Shown here piece after piece: positions 33,190-44,350 of a stretch of 64,000 bases of DNA. Made by a program: the position numbers and the translations under genes. Within the stretch, counting starts at the first letter, position 1, and each line of letters opens with the position of its first letter. The notes below the pieces were generated by a model. It was not told the origin of the DNA. It did not search any database and saw nothing but the letters and a program-made list of their open reading frames with translations. Source of the DNA: Erinaceus europaeus (Eukaryota; Chordata; Mammalia; Eulipotyphla; Erinaceidae); contig NC_080171.1 in the NCBI RefSeq assembly GCF_950295315.1, positions 94,520,470-94,584,469 on the forward strand, given 5' to 3'.

Positions 33190-33548
33190 TCTTTTTTTTT
33201 TTTTTTTCCCTCCAGGGTTATTGCTGGGCTCGGTGCCTGCACCATGAATCCACCGCTCCTGGAGGCCATTTTTCCCCCTTTTTGTTGCCCTAGTTGTTGC
33301 AGCCTCGTTGCGGTTATTATTGCCATTGTTGACGTTGCTTTGTTGTTGGATAGGACAGAGAGAAATGGAGAGAGGAGGGGAAGACAGAGAGAGAGGGGGA
33401 GCGAAAGATAGACACCTGCAGACCTGCTTCACTGCCTGTGAAGCGACTCCCCTGCAGGTGGGGAGCCGGGGGCTCGAACGGGGATCCTTACGCCGGTCCC
33501 TGCGCATTGCGCCACGTGCGCTTAACCCACTGCGCCACCGCCCGACCC
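33190..33548 (-). mobile_element. SINE type A, long form, with duplicated edge
   Basis: Little-diverged reverse copy. TSD GAATTCCC(A/G)CCTTCT occurs left and right. The left edge (TSD, T-run and first CTCCAGGG) is present twice, at about 33110-33170 and 33170-33225. Confidence 0.9.
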
Positions 33549-33667
33549 CCGAATTCCCGCCTTCTGTACCCTATAAAGAATTCTAGCACATAGTCCCAGG
33601 GGAGGAGAAATGTTAGGGGAGGATGACCTGAATTGGCTCTGAACTCCAATTCTGTCAAGACCCAGAG

Positions 33668-33885
33668 AGAAGCTGGGTGGTGGCACACCTGGTTGAGCAC
33701 ACATGTTACAATGCACAAGGGCCCAGGTTCCAGCCCCCGGTCCCCACCTGCAGGAGGAAAGCTTTACAAGTGGTGAAGCAGGTCTGGAGGTGTCTTTCTG
33801 TCTCTCTTCCTCTCTATCTCCCCCTTTACTCTAGATCTCTGACTGTCTCTATCCAAGAAGTAAATAAAGAAAATTTAAAAATTTA
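33668..33885 (+). mobile_element. SINE type B
   Basis: GCTGGGTGGTGGCACACCTGG head, CCCCCGGTCCCCACCTGCAGG, TCTCTATCCAAGAAGTAAATA tail. Confidence 0.9.
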
Positions 33886-33952
33886 AAAAAGACTCGGAGA
33901 AGAGGAAAAATAGGAAGGACATTTGAAAGTAGCAATAGGTGTAGGTGTGACT

Positions 33953-34006
33953 CAGAAAAGAAAAGAAAAGAAAAGAAAAGAAAAGAAAAGAAAAGAAAAG
34001 AAAAGA
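33953..34006. repeat. (AAAAG)n microsatellite
   Basis: About ten perfect AAAAG units inside a LINE-1 3'UTR. Confidence 0.95.
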
Positions 34007-34149
34007 ATGCAGGGCCAAAGAAAAATGGGCAAATATAGATAGTTATAAAAAATAATAGTCTACATAAATAACCCATATCTGTGACCATCAACAGTGAAGG
34101 TGAACAGTGATGGTGGAGAGAGCAACCTCTCTCTGAGTGATTGGGAAAA

Positions 34150-34625
34150 ACAAAAACACTTATCAAAAAGACCTGTGCCCACCAATGTTTATAGCAGCCC
34201 AAACTTGTAATATCCCAAACTTGGAAGCAATCCAGATTCCTAAGAAATAATGGCTAAGGAAATATGGAACAAATACATAATGAAGGCTATCTCCTTTATA
34301 ATATCATAAAAACTCAAATGCATCATGTTGAGTGAAACAAGTCAGAAAAAGAAAGACCAATACTAAACGATCTCAGTTACAAATAGAACTTAAGAACAAA
34401 GGACAGTAAGGGAAAACATAAGGTGAAACTTGGACTGGGTGTGGTGTATTGCACCAGACAAAGAAATCTGGGGAAGGAGGGAAAGAGACATGATGAATAG
34501 ACATTGGGACCCTGTTGTGTCTCCTAGACACCAAGCAAGGGGCAATGAGAAGCTGTGCCATGTATTAAAAACTATACAGGAAACTATTAACCTCACCCCC
34601 AATAAATAAAAATAAGGACAAAGAA
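34150..34625 (+). mobile_element. LINE-1 ORF2 end and 3'UTR
   Basis: CACCAATGTTTATAGCAGCCC ... GTTGAGTGAAACAAGTCAG ... GGTGTGGTGTATTGCACC ... CAATAAATAAAAATAAGG. Confidence 0.75.
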
Positions 34626-34955
34626 AGAAAAGATCAATACAGAGTGAGTCTTCAATGTATCCAGCAGATTTGGGAGCTCAGAACAGGGAAAGGAGAACTA
34701 CTACAGAGAAGTCAGTGACCTACAGTAGAATAAAATAACTGTATTGTTGAGGATGAAAGGTAATAATACCTATCTTGGGGATCAGGTAACTAGGGTGAGC
34801 TGCCCACTTTCTCTGTTACTATTCAACATAGTGTTGGAAGTCTTATTCATAACAACTGAGCAAGTGAAAAGAATTAAAGGCATACAAGTTGGAGAAGTCA
34901 AACTGTCACTATTCATGTATAATACGATAGTATACATAGAAAAAAATCATAAAGA
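34626..34955 (+). mobile_element. LINE-1 ORF2 reverse-transcriptase fragment
   Basis: Frame 34744-34968 shows [15 protein letters not shown], the conserved palm motif, and then [11 protein letters not shown] where active elements have the catalytic F-A-D-D. Both aspartates are gone, so it is dead. It continues after two SINEs at 35575. Confidence 0.75.
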
Positions 34956-35278
34956 GGGAGCGGGTTAAGCGCAGATGGCGTGAAGTGCAAGGACCAGTGT
35001 AATGATCCAGGTTCGATCCCCCGCCCCTGGCTCCCCACCTGCAGGGGGGTCACTTCACAAACGGTGAAGAAGGTCTGCAGATGTCTGTCTTTCTCTCCCC
35101 CCCATCACTGTCTCTCCTCCTCTCAATTTCTCTGTCCCATCCAACAATAACAACAATAATAATAACCACCACAATGATAAAACAAAAAGGGGAAAAAATA
35201 GCCTCCATGAGCAGTGGATTCGTGGAGCAGGCACCGAGCCCCAGGAATAACCCTGGAGGAAAAAAATTTTTTAAATAA
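34956..35278 (+). mobile_element. SINE type A, long form
   Basis: Starts within the head (GGGAGCGGGTTAAGCGC). CTCCATGAGCAGTGGATTC block and AATAACCCTGGAGG are present. Confidence 0.9.
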
Positions 35279-35281
35279 TAA

Positions 35282-35560
35282 TAGGGAGTGGAGAGGTAGC
35301 ACACCGGGTTAAGCGCACGTGGCACAAAGTTCAAGGACCAGCAGCTTAAGGATCCCAGTTCGAGCGCCCAACTCCCCACCTGTAGGGGAGTCGCTTCACA
35401 AGCGGTGAAGCAGGTCTGCAGGTGTCTGTCTTTCTCTCCCCCTCTCTGTCTTCCCCTCCTCTCTCCATTTCTCTCTGTCCTATCCAACAACAATAATAAC
35501 TACAACAACAATAAAAAAAAACAAGGGCAACAAAAGGGAAAAATAAATATTTTTTTAATT
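35282..35560 (+). mobile_element. SINE type A
   Basis: gggagtggagaggtagcaca head, complete body and tail. Tandem with the previous copy. Confidence 0.9.
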
Positions 35561-35574
35561 TAAATAATAATAAA

Positions 35575-35690
35575 TAAGTAAAAACAATCAAATATCTAAA
35601 ATTAAACCTAACAAAATATTGAAAGACTTGTATACTGAAAATTACTAAATACAACAGTAACATCGCCACACTTTTTGTCAAGTCATTTTT
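35575..35690 (+). mobile_element. LINE-1 ORF2 fragment, continuation
   Basis: CAAATATCTAAAATTAAACC ... GACTTGTATACTGAAAATTA, the segment that follows the RT palm in ORF2. Confidence 0.6.
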
Positions 35691-36060
35691 TTTATTATTT
35701 ATTTGTGATTAATAGAGGTTTACAAGATAATAAGGTTACAGGGTAGGGGGCCGGGTGATAGCACACCTGGTTGAGCACACATGTTACAATGTGCAAGGAC
35801 CCAGATTTGAGCCCTGGTCCCTAACTGCAGGAGGAAATCTTCACAAGTGAAGAAGGTGAAGCAGTACTGCAGGTCTCTCTCTGTCTCTCTCCCTCTCTAT
35901 CTCCCCCTTCCCTCTCAATTTCTGGCTATCTCTCTCTATCCAATAAACAAATAAAGATAACTTTTAAAAAATTAAATAATAATCAAATTACAGGGTACAG
36001 TTCCACACTGCACCCACCATCAAAGTTCTGTGCCCCTACCCTCCCAATCAAGGCACTCAC
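35691..36060 (-). mobile_element. Old LINE-1 3'UTR split by a SINE
   Basis: TTTTATTATTTATTTGTGATTAA ... ACAGGGTA | SINE | ACAGGGTACAGTTCCACACTG ... CCACCATCAAAGTTCTG. Confidence 0.6.
35748..35975 (+). mobile_element. SINE type B
   Basis: GGCCGGGTGATAGCACACC head, CTATCCAATAAACAAATAAAG tail; the repeated ATTACAGGGTA nearby fits a TSD. Confidence 0.9.
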
Positions 36061-36094
36061 ATTCAACATAAAGATACAGATAAAGATTATGGGC

Positions 36095-36245
36095 ACCAAG
36101 AGGTAGCTAAGCTCATTTGGTAGGTCAGTGTCTTACCAAAGCCATTTTTGAGTCCCACCATCACAAGGCAGTACCAGGGGATGCTCTGATGCCATAACGT
36201 TCCTTCCTCTCTCCCTTTGTCTCTCTATCTGAATGGAAAAAAATT
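36095..36245 (+). mobile_element. SINE type C-like
   Basis: AGAGGTAGCTAAGCTCATTTGG head, TTTTGAGTCCCACCATCAC, CTCTCTATCTGAATGGAAAAA tail. Confidence 0.6.
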
Positions 36246-37065
36246 GTCAGCACAGCAACACTGAAATTGCACACGTGCAAGGTCTCAGCTACACGTGTGT
36301 GTGCGCACACATGTCAGGAGGAAATATCTACACAAGGCAAACAGCAATCAAAAGAAAGAGAGGATAATACTACTGATAGCAGACAATGTTGACAGCCTGC
36401 AATGATTTGACCTCTATCAAGCGTACACTTCTTTCTTCACCATCATAGCCTTCTTGCAATTCTTCAGTGATTCCATTTGCATTCCTACCTTCAGACCTTT
36501 GTATATGCCATTGTTCCTACCTGAAACTCCCCCTACTCAGAGTTTTGTGTTTGTTAGCTCTAAGCTGACTTTTCCAGACATAAAGAGACAGAGGAAGAAA
36601 GGGAAGTATATCACATCCCGAAAGCCTCCTCCATTATGGTGAAGGCCAGGGTCAAAGCTGACTTGTGCAAATCACAAAGGAGATTCATGATACAGGTAAG
36701 CTATCTTGCTGTCTCCCCCCTGAGTTACTGTTAATTAATTATGATTTTTTTTCTTACCTTCTGCTTCATGGACAAAAGTAACTGTAATCATATGTTCATA
36801 ATGAAGCTCTGAAACTTATGTCAAGAGCACAGTACAGCACAATAAAAGAGTTATATAAATTACAAATTCACCAATAGTTTTAATAATAATTTAGCTTTAG
36901 TTTAACTATAAGACATCACCAATGAGGTGACTCCAGATTGAAGTTTCCACCTTATAGCAACCTATTCCTCACAATCTGGACCATTCAGATTCAGTCTTAT
37001 TCTGAGCTTTCATGAGAAATGGTTTTTAATCCTAGATGAACATTGCAAATGATTCAGTCCTAGTA
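36246..37065. other. Intergenic, repeat-poor
   Basis: No gene recognised. The imperfect palindrome ACACGTGTGTGTGCGCACACATG lies at about 36291-36313. Confidence 0.45.
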
Positions 37066-37412
37066 ACTTTTTTTTTCCTCCAGGGTTGATGGGTTCGGTG
37101 CCTGCACCATGAATCCATGGCTCCTGGAGGCCATTTTCCCCCTTTTTGTTGCCCTTGTTGTTGTAGCCTCGTTGTGGTTATTATTATTGCCATTGTTGAT
37201 GTTGTTCGTTGTTGGATAGGACAGAGAGAAATGGAGAGAGGAGGGGAAGACAGAGAGGGGGAGTGAAAGATAGACACCTGCAGACCTGCTTCACCGCCTG
37301 TGAAGCGACTCCCCTGCAGGTGGGGAGCCAGGGGCTCGAACCGGGATCCTTAAGCCGGTCCCTGCGCTTTGCACCACATGCACTTAACCCACTGCGCCAC
37401 CACCCGACCCCG
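37066..37412 (-). mobile_element. SINE type A, long form
   Basis: TTTTTTTCCTCCAGGGTTGATG to CCACCACCCGACCCC. TSD GTAACTTTTT lies on both sides. Confidence 0.9.
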
Positions 37413-37855
37413 GTAACTTTTTAAAAAATATTTGTCCCTGTGTCTGCCCTCAAAAGCTCTAATTTAAGCCTGCCCCTCCCTTTCATATTACCTCTCTTGC
37501 CTACACATGCCTATGTGTGTATCTCTTTCCTTTCTCTGTTTTGCTTCAATAAATGCTCATCTCCCTTGTAATACGAGATGGTTAAGGTCTCCTCTTCAAA
37601 GGAACATGAATAGAACAATTCTGTAGTACCCAAAAAATTAAAAATTGTTATCTATATTACCTGTGGTCAGTAGTTCTGTATTCTTTGCTCAGATAATAAT
37701 TACTTGCAGTGTTTATTAATCTTCCAATAGAGACCCACACACTCTTTTCCTTTCCTCATTTAGACAATGGGGAGATGGTGAGCTCTGAAGCCCAGCCCGG
37801 GAGTGGAGGAGACAGGTGTGCATCAGGTATAAAAGAAGGGAGAAGGGAGAAGGGT
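37413..37855. other. Intergenic; possible LTR-like 3' part
   Basis: GTTTTGCTTCAATAAATGCTCATC at about 37541-37563 looks like an LTR R/U5 polyadenylation region, but no LTR edges were found. Otherwise nothing recognised. Confidence 0.3.
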
Positions 37856-37861
37856 GAAGGG

Positions 37862-38220
37862 TGTCGTCAAAGTTCAGGGCGCCAGTATGCCCAGCTAGCT
37901 TCGCGGGCGGGAGACTGAGATCAGGGACACAAGGCTGAGCAGAGAAGCAGTATTTCTTTATTCACGAACAAACGGTTCAAAAATAATCTAATCTAATCAC
38001 CACACAGTTCTGTCCTGCATCTTTCTCCTCCAGCCGTCAGGAACCCTGCAAGTACATAGCATAGGGGGCGGGGAAAAGGGAGAAGCATGAAACCAGCAAG
38101 GCTTAAACCAAATCTCCCCAGGCAGGGGGAGTGAGACCAAACCAATGTAAGAGAAAGATCATGTAAATAGACCACAACGTCAAGCGATGTAACAGAAGAG
38201 ATCCCAGAAGCATACCAGCA
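37862..38220 (-). mobile_element. Solo LTR, ERV-B family
   Basis: Sense TGCTGGTATGC to TTTGACGACA, 359 bp. 6-bp TSD GAAGGG at 37856-37861 and 38221-38226. Aligns along its length with 13131-13510, including CGCTTGACGTTGTGGTCTAT. The 6-bp TSD fits a class II ERV. Confidence 0.9.
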
Positions 38221-38291
38221 GAAGGGGAGAGTGCTAACTGCCTGACAGCCACTGTTGGCTGCATGCCTTTTTGCAAAAGAATAAACACCTT

Positions 38292-38527
38292 GTGCAAAGC
38301 GCAAGGACTGGCACAAGGATGCGGTTTGAGTCCCCAGCTCCTCACCTGCAGGGGAGTCACTTCACAGGCGGTGAAGCAGGTGTCTATCTTTCTCTCTCCC
38401 TCTCTGTCTTCCACTCCTCTCTCAATTTTTCTCTGTCCTATCCAACAATGACGACATCAACAACAATAACTACAACAATAATAAAAACAAGGGCAACAAA
38501 AAGGAAATAAATATTAAAAAAAAAAAA
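38292..38527 (+). mobile_element. SINE type A, 5' truncated
   Basis: Starts TGCAAAGCGCAAGGACTGG; TSD AAGAATAAACACCTTG at about 38276-38291 and 38528-38543. Confidence 0.9.
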
Positions 38528-38821
38528 AGAATAAACACCTTGCTTCAACTCCTTATCTTTTGCATGGACATGTAACTTCAATAGGACATCATTTACAACA
38601 TCCCTGGAAAAAAAAGTTCTGATTTTAATTTTCTGAGTGTTTGGTCCAAGCGTGGTCCTGGCATGCGGTTGGATTCTGTCTGCCACAGCATCAGATACAA
38701 ACATATGCTTCCCTGTTTATCTTGGATACACTTTTTTTTCTTTGCTCCTCCAAGACAAAAAGGGCAAGAGTGACTCTCTTACAGAGACAGGAAATCTTCC
38801 TGCAATTGTTTTTGGTTTTGG

Positions 38822-38998
38822 TTTTTTTTTTTTTTTATTTGGAAGTTAATGATTTACAGCACAATTGTCTACATATAAGCTCCATTTCCAAGCTCTGCAT
38901 CATGAATGTCTGCAACATACTTTCACCCCCTAACAAGGGTCCCAACTCCCCTTCCAAGTCCCCTCTTCTGCTCCTTCCCAGAAAACAGGGGTGAAATA
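38822..38998 (-). mobile_element. LINE-1 3' end, diverged
   Basis: T-run, GGAAGTTAATGATTTACAGC ... TTTCACCCCCTAACAAGG. Confidence 0.5.
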
Positions 38999-39004
38999 TA
39001 TAAG

Positions 39005-39205
39005 GAGGGATTTTTTTATTTCTTTTATTGGGGGATTAATGGTTTCCTGTCGACAATAAAATACAATAGCTTGTACATGTGTAACATTTCTCAGTTTTCC
39101 ACATAACAATTCAACCCCCACTAGGTCCTCCTCCACCTTGACCTCAACTTCCCCACCACCCCAGAATCTTTTACTTTGGTGCAATACACCAAACCCAGTC
39201 ACAGA
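39005..39205 (-). mobile_element. LINE-1 3' end, ATTGGGGGATTAAT type
   Basis: TTTTATTTCTTTTATTGGGGG ... CCCCAGAATCTTTTACTTTGG ... CACCAAACCCAGTC. Confidence 0.8.
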
Positions 39206-40145
39206 AGGTGTTTTTAAGCTGGTAGTGAAATAAAGAGGAATCTTCCAGCTAAACAAGGAAGAAGTTGAACATTTCAGAAAAAAGAACCAGCGTGAAATTT
39301 AGAAGAATTGCAAAATGGGCTTTTGTATTTGTGTTAAAGTCCATAAAGCATAATTAAAAGTACTGAGTCCCAAAGAATAGACACAAAAAATGAGCCAAGG
39401 GGACCTTTCTCATCAGGTAGCATCATGTCGTTCATACACAAAGTCTGGGGATCCACTTAGCCAAACTTTCCAACCCCCCAGGCACCAGTGACTCATCCCT
39501 GACAATTCCCTGGTACTAGCTGTCCCAGAGTTCCCAAAGGATATGGGAAAAGAGTCTCCAAGGAGTCCAGGGCCATAGGGAGGTAAACAAGAGTTGTAGA
39601 GAGATATAGAAAGAAGTCATCCCCACAGGACTCCAGAAAAGCATAAGTGACCCTGCTGCTACCTCTGGGTTGGGGCTTGACCCTGCTACCTCCCACTATC
39701 ATTTTTATCCCAAAGGCTGCCTGTAGCTACTCTACTGAAAGAACTCCCCAACCACCTTCCATATTCTAGGTAAGTCCTAACCCGTCATCACAATGACAGT
39801 AGGTGGTATCTGAACAAAAACATTTAAACATCCATGTGCTGGGAAGGAATAAGCTAAAAACTTGAGACTGATAGAAAATGGTCAAATCACATACTAATAA
39901 ATGCCAGAGACAAGCTTCTGAGTATAGTGGGGCTTGAAGAGAGAGAATGAAGCAAAATAAAGAGTTAGGGAGAGAGAAAGAATCTATCAGGATAAAGCTA
40001 AAAGAATCCCCCAGAAAGCTAGCATCCTAACACACGAGAGATTAAAACACTGTTCAGTGTGATCTGGGATATTGCTTTTCAAACCATGGTGCCAAAGCCA
40101 ACAGCAGCAGCATCACCTAGGAGTTTATTAAAAATTCCAAATCTC
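39206..40145. other. Intergenic, repeat-poor
   Basis: About 0.9 kb without a recognised gene or repeat. Confidence 0.45.
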
Positions 40146-40352
40146 AGGGGCCGGGTGATGGTGCACCTGGTTGAGCACACATGTTACTATGTGCAAGGAC
40201 CCGGGTTCAAGTCCCCTTGTCCCCACCTGCATGGGGAAAGTTTCACCAGTGGTGAAGCAGTGCTGCAGGTGTCACTGAGTCTCTCTCCCTCTCCATCACC
40301 CCTTCCCTCTCAAATTCTGGCTGTCTCTAACCAATAATAAGTAAAAATAAAA
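40146..40352 (+). mobile_element. SINE type B
   Basis: GGGGCCGGGTGATGGTGCACC head, CTGGCTGTCTCTAACCAATAA tail. Confidence 0.9.
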
Positions 40353-40357
40353 TTAGA

Positions 40358-40419
40358 AAGGAAGGAAGGAAGGAAGGAAGGAAGGAAGGAAGGAAGGAAG
40401 GAAGGAAGGAAGGAAGGAA
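40358..40419. repeat. (GGAA)n microsatellite
   Basis: About fifteen GGAA units grown at the A-rich tail of the type B SINE. Confidence 0.95.
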
Positions 40420-40424
40420 ATGTG

Positions 40425-40666
40425 GCTTCACAAGCAGTGAAGCAGGTCTGCAGGTGTCTTTCTCTCCCCTTCTCTGTCTTCCCCTCCTCTCTCCATTTCT
40501 CTTTGTCCTGTCCAACAATGAACAACATCAACAACAACAATAATAACCACAACAAGGCTACAACAACAAGGGCAACAAAAGGGGGAAGAAATGGTCTCCA
40601 GGAGCAGTGGATTCATGGTGCAGGTGCTGAGCCCCAGCAATAACCCTGGAGGCAAAAAAAAAAAAA
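40425..40666 (+). mobile_element. SINE type A, 5' truncated, long 3' form
   Basis: Begins at GGCTTCACAAGCAGTGAAGC and runs to CAATAACCCTGGAGGC plus poly-A. Confidence 0.9.
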
Positions 40667-40675
40667 GTGAGAAAT

Positions 40676-40800
40676 GTGGGCAGAGGAGATAGCATAGAGA
40701 TTATGCAAAAAGACTGTCATGCCTGAGGCTCCAAGGCCTTAGGCTCAGTCCCTTGTATCATCATAAACCAAAGATGAAGAGTGCTCTGGTAAAATTAATT
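40676..40800 (+). mobile_element. SINE type C
   Basis: GGGCAGAGGAGATAGCATAG head, CCTGAGGCTCCAAGG, GAAGAGTGCTCTGGTAAAA, then (AATTA)n. Confidence 0.85.
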
Positions 40801-40834
40801 AATCAATTAATTATATAATTAATTAATTAAAATA

Positions 40835-40985
40835 AAAATTAGAATTTATTTATTTATGAGAAAGATAGGAGGAGATAGAGAAAGAACCAGACATCACTCT
40901 AGTACATGTGCTGCCAGGGACTGAACTCGGGACCTCATGCTTGAGAATCCAACGCTTCATCCACTGCACCACCTCCCAGACCACA
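40835..40985 (-). mobile_element. SINE type D
   Basis: TTTATTTATGAGAAAGATAGG ... ACATGTGCTGCCAGGGACTG ... CCACTGCACCACCTCCCAGACC. Confidence 0.85.
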
Positions 40986-41019
40986 AAGTAAATATTTTTT
41001 AAAAAATAGAGAAACAAGG

Positions 41020-41145
41020 GTGGGGAAGATAGCATAATAGTTATGCAGAGAGACCCTCTTGCCTGAGGTTCCAAGGTATCAGGTTGAGGTCCTCACACCA
41101 CCATAAGCCAGAGCTAAGCAGTGCTCTGGTAAAATAATAAAATAA
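41020..41145 (+). mobile_element. SINE type C
   Basis: GGTGGGGAAGATAGCATAATAG head to AGCAGTGCTCTGGTAAAATAA. Confidence 0.9.
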
Positions 41146-41159
41146 TAATAGTAAATGCA

Positions 41160-41315
41160 TAGAGGAGGCAGAGAGCATAATGGCATAATGGTTATACCAA
41201 AAATATTTTTTTCATATCAAAGACTTCAAGGTCCCAGGTTCAATCCCCAGTGTGACAGTAAGTCAGTGCTGAGGAGTTCTCTGATAAAATAAAATAAATA
41301 AAATTAAATAAAACT
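41160..41315 (+). mobile_element. SINE type C
   Basis: GAGGAGGCAGAGAGCATAATGG head, CCCAGGTTCAATCCCCAG, AATAAAATAAATAAAATTAA tail. Confidence 0.85.
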
Positions 41316-41834
41316 GAGAAACTTCTGTTTCAAACTCCCAAATCAATTTGTGTATTAGAATTATCTGGATTTTTTTTCTTTTAAACACAGATTTCTGAAC
41401 CCTGTTGTCAATAAACTGAATCTGAATTTTCACATGGCCATGTTGTGTTGTTTTGTTTTGATTTGATTGTTTTGCTTTTTTTTTTTTTTTTTTTTTTTAC
41501 AAAGCTCTGGTAGCTTTAGTGACGTCAGCCCACAGAGTAGCCTGGGAACCACTGATCTGGTTCAATCTGCTCAATCTAATCATGAGGAAACTGAGGCAAA
41601 ACAGAGGCAACAACTAGTTTTGTAAACTAATAAAAGACCTAATTAGGTCTTTGCCTAGAGACAGAGAAAACTGGATATGGGAGCAGGTGTGAGTTCAAGG
41701 CTCAACTCTATTCTTTCTCAACTGTGAATCTCAGGACAAGTCTTCTCACTTCTTTGGAACCCACTGTCCTTACGTTCAAGGAAAGATAACCTAAAATATC
41801 AGGATCTTCTCATTAGCAAATTAGGCAAGGCTTG
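41316..41834. other. Intergenic, with a poly-T run
   Basis: T-run at about 41478-41499. A weak MIR-like piece (CATGAGGAAACTGAGGCAAA) lies near 41580-41610. No gene. Confidence 0.4.
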
Positions 41835-42050
41835 GTGGCCAGGCAATGGCACACCTGGTTGAGTACACGTTACAATGTTCAAAAACCCAGGTTCGAGCCC
41901 CCCAGCCCCCACCTGCAGGGGGGAAGCTTTTCAAGTGGTGAAGGCTGCAGATGTCTCTCTCCCTCTTTAACTCCACCTTTCCTTTTAATTTCTGGCTGTC
42001 TCTATCCAATAAATAAAGATAATTTAAAAAATCAAAAATAATAATAAGGC
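41835..42050 (+). mobile_element. SINE type B
   Basis: GGTGGCCAGGCAATGGCACACC head, AGCCCCCACCTGCAGG, CTATCCAATAAATAAAGATAA tail. Confidence 0.9.
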
Positions 42051-42091
42051 AACATAAATTCAGGAGAATTAAGTCTCTGCTCTGTGCGCAT

Positions 42092-42094
<3 letters not shown>

Positions 42095-42123
<29 letters not shown>
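42095..42123. repeat. (AC)n microsatellite
   Basis: About fourteen AC units. Confidence 0.95.
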
Positions 42124-42125
<2 letters not shown>

Positions 42126-42640
42126 CACTAATATCTATTTGCTGAAATCTGAGCACTCTTATGCCCCAAAATGGCAAAGCCATCTAGAAGCCTGCAAGTG
42201 TCACTGTCCCCATCCCCACAGATGGAGAACTACAGAGATACCAGAAGCAGTTCTACTCCTCACTTTGTGAAGGTGAGTAATGCTTGCTTTCCATATGGAC
42301 AGAGAGAAATACGTGAGAGACTTGCCACCAACTGTATTCTGGATGCAGAATTTCAGCAGGTCCACCAGTTTTATTTATGGAGAAGACACAGATGGGAAGT
42401 GTTGGAAGCCCACAGTTTTTTTCTACTAGAATTTAACTGACCTCCAGCAATGAACCCATTAAGGAAGAGGGAAAGATACCTAAAATCTTGAGTCATTAGT
42501 AACAGAAGGAAAAATTAGGTATGGTTTCAAATGCTCAGCTAGGTGGTGGAGAAAAACACTTAGATGTACAATTAAAAAATAACAGGAGGGCAACAAAAGG
42601 GAATAAAAAAATAAATAAATATTTTAAAAAATAATACCAG
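42124..42640. other. Intergenic, nothing recognised
   Basis: No gene seen. A SINE tail remnant (GGGCAACAAAAGGGAATAAA) lies at about 42587-42630. Confidence 0.4.
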
Positions 42641-42790
42641 GGTAGGTGTGGAGCACAGGATTTGCACAACTGAAGGCCTGAGTTCTGTCTCTGGTGCCAT
42701 ATGTGCCATTGATGACTGGTGCTATTCTCTCTCTCTCTCTCTCTCTCGCTCTCTCGCTCTCTCGCTCTCTCTCATTAAATAACTATATAA
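42641..42790 (+). mobile_element. SINE type C-like with (CT)n
   Basis: GGTAGGTGTGGAGCACAGG ... CTGAGTTCTGTCTCTGG ... (CT)n and CTCGCT units at 42727-42770. Confidence 0.6.
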
Positions 42791-43468
42791 GTAAAAATAA
42801 AGCAATGGGATATAATACAGTGAGTGGTGTTCCAGTATGAGAAGGTGGAAAAGTGAGAGTTCTAGTAAAGCTTCCTAGGAAGTGTAAAATCTGAGCTGAA
42901 GCTTAAAATATAGGAAGAATCAGTTCTGGATCTGTGGAAGGGGCAAATGTGATAGCTTGGAGTCTTTCAGCTGTTTCTATCTCTAGCTGAAACAACCAGC
43001 ACTAATTTTCTATACATATAGACAGAAAAGTATATTGTTGTTTTGTGCTTTTCCATCAGTCTTCTCTTTTTTCTGCAATTTATATTTTAATCTCAGTATG
43101 CTTTGAGATTATTCCATAGTGACACAAGCAAGTTGACTGTAATACTATATACTATAATGTTTAATACTATATACTATAATGTTTTAAGCTGTTAATAAAC
43201 ATTAAGGCATAGTCAACATTTGACCACTGCACACACTGTAATGGTTAATGCAGATGGATGGACCTTGTGCACACCTCCATGTGTGTTGAGAGTTTTCAAA
43301 AACAAATGCTAAGAAAATGAATTACTAAAGAAACTGAATGCTTATAGCCTCAAATTCAGCTGATACTAATATGATATTATTTGAAACTAGGGCCTTTAAA
43401 GGGTAATCAGATTTAGATGAGTTCATGATGATTTTCATAATGAAATTAATACCTTTATAAGAAGAAAC
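42791..43468. other. Intergenic with a 22-bp tandem duplication
   Basis: AATACTATATACTATAATGT repeats at 43141 and 43163. Otherwise no gene or repeat recognised. Confidence 0.5.
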
Positions 43469-43645
43469 CAGGGCTGGGCACGGTGCACCTGGTTAAGTGC
43501 ATACATTACCAGGTAAAAGGACTGAGGCTTGAGCCCCAACAGTGCTGCAGGTGTCCCTCTTTCTCTCTCCCTCCCTCTCTCCCCCTTCCCTCTCAGTTTC
43601 TCTCTGCCTCTATCCAATAAATTAATGAATACATAAAATATTTAA
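43469..43645 (+). mobile_element. SINE type B, shortened
   Basis: CAGGGCTGGGCACGGTGCACC head; the middle is deleted (GAGCCCCAACAGTGCTGCAGG); CTATCCAATAAATTAATG tail. Confidence 0.8.
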
Positions 43646-43779
43646 ATTTAAAAGCAAATATAAATTGTAGCACTATTTTTAGGACATATTGATACTCAGT
43701 GTTTGTTGAATGAATATTGAATCCACAGATGAGACAGGCAAAATACAGCTGAATGAATTAGCTCCCTTCACAAAGACAG

Positions 43780-44022
43780 AAAGGAAACACTTGGACTGGG
43801 TGGGGTGTATTGCACCAAATCAAAAGACTCTAGAGAAAAACAAAAAGGGGAAGGGTAGAGAGGGCCTTGGTGTCCTGGAGCATGGTGATGGAACTGGACC
43901 TCTACTGAGGATGAGTGTGTTCTACACACACCTATCATGGAGAGATGAAAAATTGTATACATGTGTCAACAACTGTGCTGTAAGCCATTAATGTCTCAAT
44001 AAATGACTTTACAGAAAGAATG
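43780..44022 (+). mobile_element. LINE-1 3' end
   Basis: GGACTGGGTGGGGTGTATTGC ... ATTAATGTCTCAATAAATGAC, as at 34.4 kb. Confidence 0.6.
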
Positions 44023-44214
44023 TGTTCCCTTTGAGTAGATAAGGGCAGCTTCCACTGGAAAAAGATTTTTATCACACAAAAGGAGAAAATGCATTCCATG
44101 CAAATGAAACAAGTGCAAAGGATAAAGATGTGAAATGACAATTACATTTTCTGGGAAATATAGTGCTTTCAATCGCATTTAAGTTGTTTCCTTCCAGTAC
44201 TGTAGCAAGGCATT

Positions 44215-44350
44215 AATTCAATTTATATAACCTTTACTCAATGTCTGCTATATGCCAGACCCTGTGTGAGATGTTTTACAAACATTAGCTCATTGAATTC
44301 TTGCTTTTTTTTTTCTCATTACACAGATGAGAAAATTGAAATCCAAAGAG
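44215..44350 (+). repeat. MIR-like ancient SINE
   Basis: TCTGCTATATGCCAGACCCTG ... ATTACACAGATGAGAAAATTG. Confidence 0.65.

Larger units (their letters stand above)
32441..34135 (+). mobile_element. LINE-1 3'UTR, broken up by three SINEs
   Basis: Starts at TTTTCTAGTCCTATTCTTAAC and follows the older 3'UTR to about 34130. SINEs at 32640-32885, about 33190-33548 and 33668-33885 interrupt it. (AAAAG)n occupies 33953-34006. Confidence 0.7.
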
